This document shows positions 1 to 5,805 of a stretch of DNA of 6,377 nucleotides, one piece after another. Below the pieces are notes generated by a model. That model had not been told where the DNA came from. It worked only from the letters and a program-made list of their open reading frames with translations, and made no database searches. Where the stretch lies: NCBI GenBank assembly GCA_017454585.1, contig JAFTCU010000267.1:1-6377 (forward strand), in the 5' to 3' direction. The stretch comes from Thermoguttaceae bacterium (GTDB lineage Bacteria; Planctomycetota; Planctomycetia; Pirellulales; Thermoguttaceae). Each line of letters starts with the position of its first letter. Within the stretch, counting starts at the first letter, position 1. The position numbers and the translations under genes were made by a program.

Positions 1-305
1 ATCTGCTGAAAATCTTCGGGGTTGGTCCTGTTCATCCCGATCGAAAGAGTTTCCAGGATAAACCCCAGCGTGATCAGCAGCGCGGCCCACGAAACCAGGC
101 GTTCCAGACGGTCGAGCCATCGGGAAAACCGGATTTTCCGGGGAAGGATCTTCTGCGAAAATCGGGCGGTGGCGGCCATGCTCGAGACCGGTACAAGCGC
201 CGGCGAGCAAATCATCAACGCCCCCACGATCCCCGGCCCGATCATGCAGACGCTTACAAACATCAGGACGATCAAACCCAGTGATAACAGCAGGAAACGT
301 TTCAT
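1..305 (-). CDS. Unrecognised small membrane protein, C-terminus outside the window
   Basis: This reading frame begins with ATG at 305 and stays open to the left edge (101 codons seen, no stop), so the protein is truncated by the window and not by mutation. It starts MKRFLLLSLG and has a long hydrophobic N-terminal stretch (about residues 4-42), probably one or two membrane segments. A basic, amphipathic linker follows (about 47-70, rich in Arg and Lys), then a second clear membrane segment (about 72-88). A good Shine-Dalgarno GGAG lies 8 nt before the start. The gene begins 27 nt after the stop of the upstream minus-strand membrane-protein gene, so the two are probably co-transcribed and may act together at the inner membrane. 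I see no family motif and assign no function. The call as a real gene rests on its RBS, its spacing and the membrane-protein pattern. Confidence 0.72.
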   Translation of the reverse strand, partial: MKRFLLLSLGLIVLMFVSVCMIGPGIVGALMICSPALVPVSSMAATARFSQKILPRKIRFSRWLDRLERLVSWAALLITLGFILETLSIGMNRTNPEDFQQ

Positions 306-332
306 GATATTGGCTCCGTTTTGGTTTTGTGT

Positions 333-1157
333 TCACTCAAAGTACCCCTTAAACCCGCTTACAAACCCTTTCAGCTCTTCGTTTTTCTGCTGGTCGGCGT
401 ACTCCCACAAAAAGATGTAAAGATCGCCGTCACTCAGGTTCAAATACAAATCGGCGTCGAGCGTTCCCGGCTTCAGGGGGCAGCGGGCGACCTCCTTGCC
501 CCTCCGGAAGAACAGCGCGGTGTTGGGCGAAAACGGCACTTTGACCGAATGTTTCGGGTCCGAAAATCGGGTTTCCTTCCCGGAAATCTGACATTGTAAA
601 CGGTCCTCCCCCAAAAAGACCACGAGCGTGGTGTTTCGGAGGTCCAGAAAAACGGCGCTTTTGCCGTCGCTCAGCCCGAAGGCCGGTTTCCACTTGGGAA
701 TCAGCTCTCCGTGACCGCCGTTCAGACTTCCCGCAAAGGCCGGAGCGGGGAGGGGATTCTTCTGCACGCACGCCGTCATGACGTGGATGAATCCCCCAAA
801 CAGCGCGGCCGTGACCAAAACCAGTGTCACCGTCGGCAGCAGTCGGGGCCGTGGGTGCGTTAACCATCGAAAAACGGGAATTCCGACGTACCTGACCGCC
901 AGCCAGAGTATCCCGCACCCGACCGCGAACGCCACGAGCGCCGCCGCAGTCCCGCCGTAAGGATGAGCGGTCATCGCCAGAACGACGGGCAGCCCGATCA
1001 CTCCCGCCGCGACGAGCGTCAAAAGCCCTGCAAACCAGTGATAATAACACGCGGGCCACCCGATGCCCCCATTCGTGTATTCCAGAATGGTGAATATGCC
1101 CCAGAGCATCAGAAACAGGACGAAATACCGAAACAGAGAATGATTCGTTTTTTCCAT
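333..1157 (-). CDS. Unrecognised four-helix membrane protein with soluble C-terminal domain
   Basis: The predicted protein has 274 aa. Four hydrophobic segments are visible at about residues 9-26, 41-62, 69-91 and 106-128, with short charged or Pro-rich loops between them (for example THPRPRLLP at about 100-108). A soluble domain of about 145 residues follows (131-274). It has several short alternating hydrophobic stretches (SAVFLDL, TLVVFLG, DLYLNLSDGDLYIFLWEY), which suggests a small beta-rich fold. The C-terminal domain contains two Cys (189, 226), and no catalytic motif is recognisable. The start is supported by AGGAG placed 5 nt upstream of the ATG. The gene is followed after 27 nt by another membrane-protein gene on the same strand. 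A terminator separates it from the upstream tRNA, so it needs its own promoter within 1158-1250, where I could not find a convincing -35/-10 pair. Function unknown; this is not a transporter family I can name. Confidence 0.85.
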   Translation of the reverse strand: MEKTNHSLFRYFVLFLMLWGIFTILEYTNGGIGWPACYYHWFAGLLTLVAAGVIGLPVVLAMTAHPYGGTAAALVAFAVGCGILWLAVRYVGIPVFRWLTHPRPRLLPTVTLVLVTAALFGGFIHVMTACVQKNPLPAPAFAGSLNGGHGELIPKWKPAFGLSDGKSAVFLDLRNTTLVVFLGEDRLQCQISGKETRFSDPKHSVKVPFSPNTALFFRRGKEVARCPLKPGTLDADLYLNLSDGDLYIFLWEYADQQKNEELKGFVSGFKGYFE

Positions 1158-1251
1158 AAAAACTCCTGATTTTGATCAAACTCTGGCACAAAAACAGGCA
1201 CAATTGTAAAATCCAGTGTCCTCTCAAGTAACATGGTTAAAATGTCGCAAA

Positions 1252-1282
1252 TAAAAAAAGGAGCCCGTAATTTGCGGACTCC
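1252..1282 (-). terminator. Intrinsic terminator of the tRNA-Ser gene
   Basis: Read on the minus strand, GGAGTCCG and CGGGCTCC form an 8-bp stem (one G-U pair) around a 7-nt loop, followed at once by seven T residues. It begins 6 nt after the tRNA 3' end. This is a classic Rho-independent terminator and should isolate the tRNA transcript from the two membrane-protein genes downstream. Confidence 0.88.
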
Positions 1283-1288
1283 TTCGAG

Positions 1289-1376
1289 CGGAGAAGACAG
1301 GATTCGAACCTGCGGAGGGCGCAATACCCTCAACGGTTTAGCAAACCGTCGCTTTCGGCCACTCAGCCACCTCTCC
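1289..1376 (-). tRNA. tRNA-Ser with anticodon GCU (reads AGC/AGU)
   Basis: On the minus strand the 88-nt sequence folds as a class II tRNA. The 7-bp acceptor stem is GGAGAGG with CTTCTCC (one G-U pair) and the discriminator base is G73. The D arm contains GGCTGAGTGGCCGAAAGC. The anticodon stem ACGGT/ACCGT encloses the loop TTGCTAA, giving anticodon GCT in DNA. A long variable arm follows (GAGGG paired with CCCTC), as expected for serine. The T arm is GCAGG-TTCGAAT-CCTGT, whose stem ends in one G-U pair. The 3' CCA is not encoded, since the next bases are CTC, so it must be added enzymatically. The gene stands alone, with a promoter just upstream and a terminator just downstream. Confidence 0.97.
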
Positions 1377-1390
1377 TGCTATGATTAAAA

Positions 1391-1418
1391 AGTATAGCAG
1401 ATTTTTCTGTTTTGGGAA
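1391..1418 (-). promoter_or_regulatory. Promoter of the tRNA-Ser gene (extended -10)
   Basis: On the minus strand TGC-TATACT forms an extended -10 element (TGN plus 5 of 6 matches to TATAAT). A weak -35-like TTCCCA lies 16 bp upstream. The expected start of transcription is about 8 nt before the first base of the mature tRNA, so the 5' leader would be very short. A run of seven C residues (1419-1425) directly abuts the -35 position. Confidence 0.65.
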
Positions 1419-1429
1419 GGGGGGGAACC

Positions 1430-1519
1430 AAAAATTTTCTTTAAAAATCGTTGAATTTCCAGATTTGTCGCAATTCTGAAGAAAAATTTTAAAAATTTTT
1501 AAATTTTTTTAAAAAATTT
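1430..1519. promoter_or_regulatory. Clustered A/T tracts, likely intrinsically bent DNA or UP-like region
   Basis: The block contains A5T4 (1430-1438), A5T4 (1482-1490), A5T5 (1491-1500), A3T7 (1501-1510) and A6T3 (1511-1519). The A-to-T junctions of the last four lie at about 1486, 1495, 1503 and 1516, a mean spacing of 10 bp and therefore near one helical turn. Such phasing is known to bend DNA. The block ends about 50 bp before a perfect -10 box, a suitable place to stimulate that promoter. The bending and the stimulation are inferred from base pattern alone. Confidence 0.45.
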
Positions 1520-1542
1520 AGAGAAATTGGGTGGGGAATCCG

Positions 1543-1575
1543 TTGCAATTTTTTCAAATTGGTGTTAAATATAAT
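1543..1575 (+). promoter_or_regulatory. Candidate promoter of the plus-strand gene cluster
   Basis: A perfect TATAAT lies at 1570-1575. The nearest -35-like box, TTGCAA (1543-1548), is 21 bp away, which is too far for a standard spacer. The overlapping TTAAAT (1565-1570) would give a 16-bp spacer with the same -35. The start would fall near 1577-1582, leaving a leader of about 95-100 nt. The -10 is convincing by itself; the -35 assignment is uncertain. Confidence 0.45.
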
Positions 1576-1584
1576 TATCAGAGT

Positions 1585-1599
1585 GAACTTTAAGAGTTC
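1585..1599. repeat. Short inverted repeat just downstream of the candidate promoter
   Basis: GAACT and AGTTC form perfect 5-bp arms around TTAAG. The repeat sits at or just after the predicted transcription start, where a repressor operator or a small 5' RNA hairpin would be plausible. It is short enough to be chance in AT-rich DNA. Confidence 0.25.
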
Positions 1600-1678
1600 G
1601 TGTGGACTACTTTTCCTTAAATTTGTATTACGGATCTGAAAGTCCGGAGTTTTTTACGATTTATACAGGAGCTGAACC

Positions 1679-4003
1679 ATGAAAAAGGCATTCCAATTTG
1701 TGATTGGTGTGTGCCTGCTGCTGGTGATCGCGGCTGCTCAGGCCGCTGACTGGGACGTGAACAAAGTCACGAAACAGTCGTCACCTCTTCCTAACGCGGC
1801 AGGGACGACCGAGGAGGCCGGCAAATTCCTGCACGTCACTGTTGACGTGAACGGAACTGCGCCGTCCTGGAGTAAGTTTAAAGTTGTCAATGAGCAGGGT
1901 GAACTGATTGCCTCTCCTGCCGGGTACAATCCCAATCAGAATCTCGTCGTTTTTGAAGGCGACTGGACGAACATGATTGGCCGTTACCTCGAAAATGGCG
2001 ACCAGCGGATTCCTCTTTTCCAGAAAGAAGCTCCTGTGGATGCCGCGCCGGAAGCCGTTGTGGCGAAAGAAGCTCCTGCGCCGCAGCCTGTTGTGCAGCA
2101 GCCGGTGCAGGTCGTGGAAAGAACCCCGGAAATTCATCGTCCGGTCGAAGTCGTGGAACGCGCTCCGGTCGTTGTGCGTGATCGTGATGATGTCGTGATC
2201 CACGACCGTGGTCACGTGGTCGATCGTACGCATGTCGTTCATGACGGCGTTGGTGTTGTTCATCACGGTGACGGCGTGGTTGTTCACGATGGCGTTGGCG
2301 TCGTTCATCATGACGGCGTTGGCGTTGTGCACGACGGCGTTGGCGTCGTTCATCACGATGGTGATGGAGTGGTTCACCACTATCATCACGGCGATGGCGT
2401 TGTTCACGACGGCGTTGTTGACGGCGCAGTTGCTGGCGTTGGCGGACATGGCGGCGCTGGGCACGGCGGCGATGGAATCGTCGAAGTGACTCCGTGGGAC
2501 ATTGACCCGCTGGGACGTACGCTTGGTATGGCTGGCACGGTCGCGATGGGTGATGTCGCGGGCGTTGGCGGTTTCGGTTCCGGTTACGGCGTTGGCCTTG
2601 GCTACGGCTCTGGCGAAGGTTGCCCGTGCGGCGAAGGCGCTGGCCCTGGTGATGGTCCTGGCACCGGCCCCGGCGATGGCCCTGGTCCTGGTGATGGCTC
2701 GGGAGAAGCCTGCCCCTGCGGTGAAGATGGCACTGAAGCTGACGGTCCTGAAGAAGGTTCGGAAGAAAAAGAGCCGAAGAACGCTCCTGGCGACGCTCCT
2801 GGTCCGGGCAATGGCCCTGGAATGGGTAACGGTTACAATAATCTGGTGAACCTCGCGCCGCATTATCGTCAGCGCGTTCGTAATCTGGCTCCGAAAATGA
2901 AGCTGCCGGAAGTCCCGACGATCTACGGTCCGGATGTCCTGGTTTACAACCCACAGATTCCGTATTGGAATCCTCAGCTTCCGTACTACAACCCGAGCTA
3001 CGGCTACGGTGGCGGCGGTGGCGGCGGCTACGGCAATGGTTACGGTGGTGGCGGTGACTATCCGCCGAATCTCGCCGGCGTGAACCTTGGCCCGATGGAA
3101 ATTCCGCCGGGAATGGTCCTTTACATCTCCTGCGGTGATGAAGGTTCCGAAGGCAAAGTTTACCAGGTTGATGAAAACGGCCGCGTCCTTGGCGTTACGA
3201 AACTCCCGCAGACCGCGACTGGTATCGCGCTGCATCGTACGCATGGTCTGGTTTGCGTTTCCCCGCGTGACGGCGGTAAAGTTTACCGCATCAATGATGG
3301 TGGAATTGTTGAGCCGATCATTGAAAAGGACGACAACATGGCGCACCCGGTTGATGTTGCCATGATGCCGAACAGCGATTCGTTCGCTCTGGTTGACGAT
3401 CTGACTGACTCCATTACGCTCTCGAACGTTCAGGGCAAGAAGCTTGATACGTACAAGAAGATCGATGGAATGGAAACCACTGCCGACAAGAAAATGTCGG
3501 TTGCGGCTGGTCGTGACAAGGCGATCATCTTCAGCTCGAACGGTCAGAAAGGTGTGTTCCGCTTCTCGGGCAATGCGGCGCTTGCCAGCAGTACTCCGGT
3601 CCTTCCGGAAGCTGGTGGAGTCGCGGCTGACCCGTACAGCGATCGTAGGGCCGCAACGCAGGGCAATAACAAAGTGATGCTCATGCAGGGTAATTACGAA
3701 GTTACTTCCTATGAACTTCCGCCGAACAAATTCTTCTACGGGAACGGCTTGATGTCTTTCTCGACCCCGGCGACGAAGAATCAGGAAGAAATGGCCGCCA
3801 ATTCCGGTGTGGTCGTTGCGATGCGTGATGCTGACAACACGGACAGCGCTCCTTACCTCATGGAGTTCAAAACGGACGAAGAGGGTAAAGTGAAGCAGCG
3901 TCTGATGTTCCAGTGGGATAAGGAAAAGATGCAGGACTTCGTGGTTGGTCCGCGTATGCTCTGGGAAGAGAATCATCGCGACACCTACAAAGGACTCTAT
4001 TGA
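1679..4003 (+). CDS. Large exported protein with His/Gly-rich repeats and a propeller-like C-terminal region
   Basis: The predicted protein has 774 aa. Residues 1-22 form a clear Sec signal peptide (MKK, hydrophobic core, AQA before ADWD), so the product is exported. Residues 23-115 look like a small folded domain. Residues 116-165 are Pro/Val/Glu/Gln-rich. Residues 166-266 are dominated by His, Asp, Gly and Val in imperfect repeats such as HDGVGVVH. Residues 295-385 are Gly/Pro-rich with two CPCG motifs (315-318, 345-348) and an acidic patch (350-366). Residues 385-470 are Tyr/Pro/Asn-rich with a poly-Gly stretch. From about 475 to the end the sequence becomes ordered, with blade-like strands (GKVYQVDENGRVLG, GGKVYRINDGGIVEP, HPVDVAMMPNSDSFALVDD) that recall NHL/SMP-30-type beta-propellers; that fold is inferred. 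AGGAG 7 nt upstream supports the start. Codons TTA, CTA and TCA are absent over nearly the whole gene, which suggests strong expression. It is first in a four-gene cluster and is followed by a GC hairpin. A structural envelope or matrix role is plausible but unproven. Confidence 0.92.
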   Translation: MKKAFQFVIGVCLLLVIAAAQAADWDVNKVTKQSSPLPNAAGTTEEAGKFLHVTVDVNGTAPSWSKFKVVNEQGELIASPAGYNPNQNLVVFEGDWTNMIGRYLENGDQRIPLFQKEAPVDAAPEAVVAKEAPAPQPVVQQPVQVVERTPEIHRPVEVVERAPVVVRDRDDVVIHDRGHVVDRTHVVHDGVGVVHHGDGVVVHDGVGVVHHDGVGVVHDGVGVVHHDGDGVVHHYHHGDGVVHDGVVDGAVAGVGGHGGAGHGGDGIVEVTPWDIDPLGRTLGMAGTVAMGDVAGVGGFGSGYGVGLGYGSGEGCPCGEGAGPGDGPGTGPGDGPGPGDGSGEACPCGEDGTEADGPEEGSEEKEPKNAPGDAPGPGNGPGMGNGYNNLVNLAPHYRQRVRNLAPKMKLPEVPTIYGPDVLVYNPQIPYWNPQLPYYNPSYGYGGGGGGGYGNGYGGGGDYPPNLAGVNLGPMEIPPGMVLYISCGDEGSEGKVYQVDENGRVLGVTKLPQTATGIALHRTHGLVCVSPRDGGKVYRINDGGIVEPIIEKDDNMAHPVDVAMMPNSDSFALVDDLTDSITLSNVQGKKLDTYKKIDGMETTADKKMSVAAGRDKAIIFSSNGQKGVFRFSGNAALASSTPVLPEAGGVAADPYSDRRAATQGNNKVMLMQGNYEVTSYELPPNKFFYGNGLMSFSTPATKNQEEMAANSGVVVAMRDADNTDSAPYLMEFKTDEEGKVKQRLMFQWDKEKMQDFVVGPRMLWEENHRDTYKGLY
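2240..2416 (+). repeat. In-gene imperfect tandem repeat encoding HDGVGVVH-type units
   Basis: The stretch encodes residues 188-246 of the large exported protein as 7-9-residue units: HDGVGVVH, HGDGVVV, HDGVGVVH, HDGVGVV, HDGVGVVH, HDGDGVVHH, YHHGDGVV, HDGVVDG. At DNA level the units share the core GACGGCGTTGGCGT with small length and codon changes. The regular His and Asp spacing could bind divalent metal ions or form a beta-strand stack; both are inferences. Confidence 0.85.
2612..2728 (+). repeat. In-gene Gly-Pro-Asp repeat flanked by two CPCG motifs
   Basis: The stretch encodes residues 312-350. Two near-identical blocks, GEGCPCGEG and GEACPCGED, bracket a run of GPGDGPG/GPGTGPG-type units. 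The DNA is correspondingly repetitive (GGCCCTGGTGATGG-like). The paired CPCG motifs place four cysteines symmetrically around a flexible linker, which would suit disulfide cross-links or metal binding in an exported protein. Confidence 0.8.
2999..3067 (+). repeat. In-gene poly-Gly/Tyr low-complexity stretch
   Basis: This encodes residues 441-463, with a core of seven Gly followed by YGNGYGGGGD, built mostly from GGC and GGT codons. It follows three Pro/Tyr/Asn-rich phrases (YNPQIPYW, NPQLPYY, NPSYGYG). It looks like a flexible hinge between the repetitive N-terminal part and the ordered C-terminal part. Confidence 0.75.
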
Positions 4004-4032
4004 TTCCTGACCTGATTAGTTAGTATGATTTG

Positions 4033-4058
4033 GCCGGGGGTTTGATTCAGCCCCCGGC
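4033..4058 (+). terminator. Strong GC hairpin after the large exported-protein gene (partial terminator or processing stem)
   Basis: GCCGGGGG and CCCCCGGC form a perfect 8-bp GC stem around a 10-nt loop; one G-U and one T-A pair can extend it. The following bases (TATGATTTTAAAT) are only moderately T-rich, so termination may be incomplete. It lies 29 nt after the stop of the 774-aa gene and 29 nt before the next start. The likely role is to lower read-through into the downstream genes and to protect the upstream mRNA 3' end. Confidence 0.7.
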
Positions 4059-4087
4059 TATGATTTTAAATAGGTAGGGATTGCCGT

Positions 4088-4624
4088 ATGCAACGCCTCA
4101 TTTCCTCGCTGTTTTTCATGATTGCCGCGTCCTCCTCGCTGGTTTTCGCTCAAGGGGTGGTTCAACTGCCGGAGTATCAGCACATGGACGTGAACACGAC
4201 CGTCATGGTCCCGGATGGGGGGAGTATGAACACAGGCGGCATTACGCGTTCATCCTCTGGTGGGACTTCTTCCGGAACGCCCATTTTGCCGTTTCGAAAT
4301 CGTTCTTATGGTTCGTCGAACAGTATTTCTTCGATGCAGACTTCCGTTCAGATCATCGATTTGCACGAGATGGATGAGGCAATTCTGAACTCCCCGTCCG
4401 CCCCATCCCGGGTCAGACGTCCCGGAGCTGCATTTGTGCCGGAAGACCGTTTTCAGCAGCGGCAAAGTGAAGCGACACGCCCTGAGAAAACCAGGCCGAA
4501 AAGCACTCATGACCAAATTCAGTCACGTGTTCTGGAAAAATCTGGAAAGCCGGTTTCTAAAGAGAAACGAACCAAACGTTCGGAAAAACTACGTAAACCG
4601 CTTGATTTAAGTCAGAAGGATTAA
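4088..4624 (+). CDS. Small exported protein with a secretin-like VPDGG motif and basic C-terminus
   Basis: The predicted protein has 178 aa. Residues 1-21 or 22 form a signal peptide (hydrophobic core, then LVFAQG), so the protein is exported. After DVNTTVM comes VPDGGSMNTGGITR (41-54), a Ser/Gly-rich stretch, then GTPILPFRNRSYGSS (63-77). This order resembles the C-terminal signature of secretins (VPDGGT.LLGG followed by VPILG.IP..G.LF), but the rest of a secretin is absent. A short ordered stretch follows (SVQIIDLHEMDEAIL, 86-100). The tail (about 105-178) is rich in Lys, Arg, Ser and Gln, hydrophilic and probably disordered. A weak Shine-Dalgarno (GGGA, 7 nt before the ATG) supports the start. 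The stop lies 11 nt before the vWA gene start, so the two are almost certainly one transcript. The function is unknown; a periplasmic or outer-membrane accessory is possible. Confidence 0.85.
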   Translation: MQRLISSLFFMIAASSSLVFAQGVVQLPEYQHMDVNTTVMVPDGGSMNTGGITRSSSGGTSSGTPILPFRNRSYGSSNSISSMQTSVQIIDLHEMDEAILNSPSAPSRVRRPGAAFVPEDRFQQRQSEATRPEKTRPKSTHDQIQSRVLEKSGKPVSKEKRTKRSEKLRKPLDLSQKD

Positions 4625-4635
4625 GGATCAACTGT

Positions 4636-5757
4636 ATGCTGACTGTCACTCCACCACCACCTCCTCCTGAGAATCCGGAACCTGTTGAGGAAAACATCAA
4701 CGAAGGGTCGAATCCTGATGTTCAGAATCCAGAAATTCAGGATCAGAACGATCAGAATCTGGACGAACAGATTTCGGAACGCGTTTCCGCCCTCTTACGG
4801 TTGAAGGAAAGTTTGGGAGCGGATTCACGTCGGCTTGCGTTTCGTTTTGTTTGGATGCTTTTCCTTTTCGTCATCCTGTCGGTCGTTCTGGTTTATGCCG
4901 CGGAGAAGATTTTCTGGTTCAGTGTAGGCCGGTATGCCGTTGTGAAGGATGTACAAATCGAACAAAACCAGGAGAATCAGGGCCAGGTGGAAATTTCTTA
5001 CGAGGTACTGACTCCCGGTCGGGTTTATCTCCGCCGCACATCGGAGGGGATTGATTCCGATGTGATCTTTGATTACAAAAAACCTTGCAAGGAAACCCAG
5101 CACTGGAACTGGAACTACACGCCGGGCAGCCCGATTTCGGTGAAGGTCATGAGCCGTAAAGGGATGAAAGTCATAACGGAGAGTGCCGAATTTCCGACTT
5201 CGGCAGCAGTTGACATTTTGATTCTGATCGATACGACGGAATCCATGGACGAACCGATGCGTAAACTGCAAGAGAAGATCCACTTGTTCGCGAAAGATTT
5301 GGAGGATGATAATCTGATCCCGCGTTTCGCTCTCATTGCATTTGGCGATGCAACGCAGGCGAATGACTGGTTTCAGGAAGGCGAGTTTACGGAGAATGCG
5401 TTGATCATCGCGGACGAACTGACGAAAGCTCCCAATTTTGAGGGCGGAGATGAACCGGAATCTGTTTTGGATGTTCTTCTTCTTGCGATCGAGAAGGTGA
5501 AAAAAGAACCTGGCAAACATCCGACCCGTTTTTATTTGATTACAGATCAGGACTTTCACTCCAAAACAGCGGATGGAAAACTGGGGGTTCACGAAGTCGC
5601 TCAGGCGTTGAGAGAAAATCATGTTATGCTCGAAGTTTTTGGGAACCCGGCATACCGTTCCAGCTTCACGGAACTGATTGGAGATTCTGGTCATTTCAGA
5701 GAAATTGAGGCATTAGGTGAAGTGCTGGAAAAGAAAAATCGCTTCCTTGAAGACTGA
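4636..5757 (+). CDS. Single-pass membrane protein with an extracytoplasmic von Willebrand factor A domain
   Basis: The predicted protein has 373 aa. Residues 1-45 are Pro/Glu/Asn/Gln-rich, with no signal peptide. A basic RR (65-66) precedes one membrane helix (about 69-89), so the N-terminus is probably cytoplasmic and the remainder outside. Residues 100-188 look beta-rich and Ig-like (GQVEISYEVLTPGRVYLRR, SPISVKVMSRKGMKV). The vWA domain covers about 190-373: strand VDILILID leads into the metal-site motif DTTES (199-203, the DxSxS position with Thr for the first Ser), then FALIAFGDA (231-239), GGDEPES (270-276) and FYLITDQDF (299-307), with D304 the likely late acidic residue. vWA domains bind a divalent metal and a protein ligand. 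An AAGGA 8 nt upstream of the ATG supports the start, and the 11-nt gap to the upstream gene indicates an operon. It may anchor or sense the exported products of the two preceding genes, which is inference. Confidence 0.92.
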   Translation: MLTVTPPPPPPENPEPVEENINEGSNPDVQNPEIQDQNDQNLDEQISERVSALLRLKESLGADSRRLAFRFVWMLFLFVILSVVLVYAAEKIFWFSVGRYAVVKDVQIEQNQENQGQVEISYEVLTPGRVYLRRTSEGIDSDVIFDYKKPCKETQHWNWNYTPGSPISVKVMSRKGMKVITESAEFPTSAAVDILILIDTTESMDEPMRKLQEKIHLFAKDLEDDNLIPRFALIAFGDATQANDWFQEGEFTENALIIADELTKAPNFEGGDEPESVLDVLLLAIEKVKKEPGKHPTRFYLITDQDFHSKTADGKLGVHEVAQALRENHVMLEVFGNPAYRSSFTELIGDSGHFREIEALGEVLEKKNRFLED

Positions 5758-5805
5758 TTCCAGACCAGGAACACGAAAATTCCTTCGTTTTATTGAGGTC
5801 GGCAG

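Larger units (their letters stand above)
1377..1678. other. Intergenic regulatory region of about 300 bp, no gene
   Basis: This gap separates the minus-strand tRNA from the plus-strand exported-protein gene. I see no credible coding frame in it. From left to right it holds the tRNA promoter, a G7 run (1419-1425), a strongly AT-rich block (about 1430-1520) built of A and T tracts, a TATAAT box (1570-1575), an inverted repeat (1585-1599), a weak CGGA/TCCG hairpin (1631-1646) followed by a T run, and the Shine-Dalgarno AGGAG (1667-1671) of the next gene. The leader of that gene would be about 95 nt long. Confidence 0.75.

Noticed and set aside
1109..1333. A 74-codon minus-strand frame overlapping the tRNA gene
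   Set aside because: It runs through the tRNA T arm, the terminator and the start of the 274-aa gene, so it is not a credible gene.
1289..1376. tRNA-Ser as an integration site for a mobile element
   Set aside because: No integrase, no duplicated tRNA 3' end and no abrupt change in gene style are visible. The tRNA is followed by its own terminator and ordinary genes.
1419..1425. Seven-G run as a phase-variation switch
   Set aside because: It is outside any gene and upstream of the -35 position of the tRNA promoter. A length change there is unlikely to switch a tRNA gene, and one sequence cannot show variation.
1631..1655. CGGA/TCCG hairpin and T run in the leader of the large gene as an attenuator or riboswitch
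   Set aside because: The stem has only 4 bp and no alternative pairing or known riboswitch core was seen.
2236..2430. Possible CRISPR array or minisatellite
   Set aside because: The units vary in length, remain in the reading frame and have no unique spacers. They are coding repeats of an exported protein.
1781..3976. A 731-codon open frame on the minus strand opposite the large exported-protein gene
   Set aside because: It is in exact codon register with the sense gene and is open only because that gene avoids TTA, CTA and TCA. The product would be an implausible Arg/Asn/Val/Ile/Thr-rich chain, and the sense strand has a signal peptide, an RBS and domain structure.
4825..5694. A 289-codon open frame opposite the vWA gene
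   Set aside because: The sense strand encodes a clear vWA domain with its motifs. The antisense product shows no domain-like pattern and is rich in Arg, Asn and Phe.
5773..5791. ACGAA/TTCGT hairpin with a following T stretch between the vWA and zinc-ribbon genes
   Set aside because: The stem is only 5 bp and AT-containing and the T run is interrupted, so it is too weak to call a terminator.
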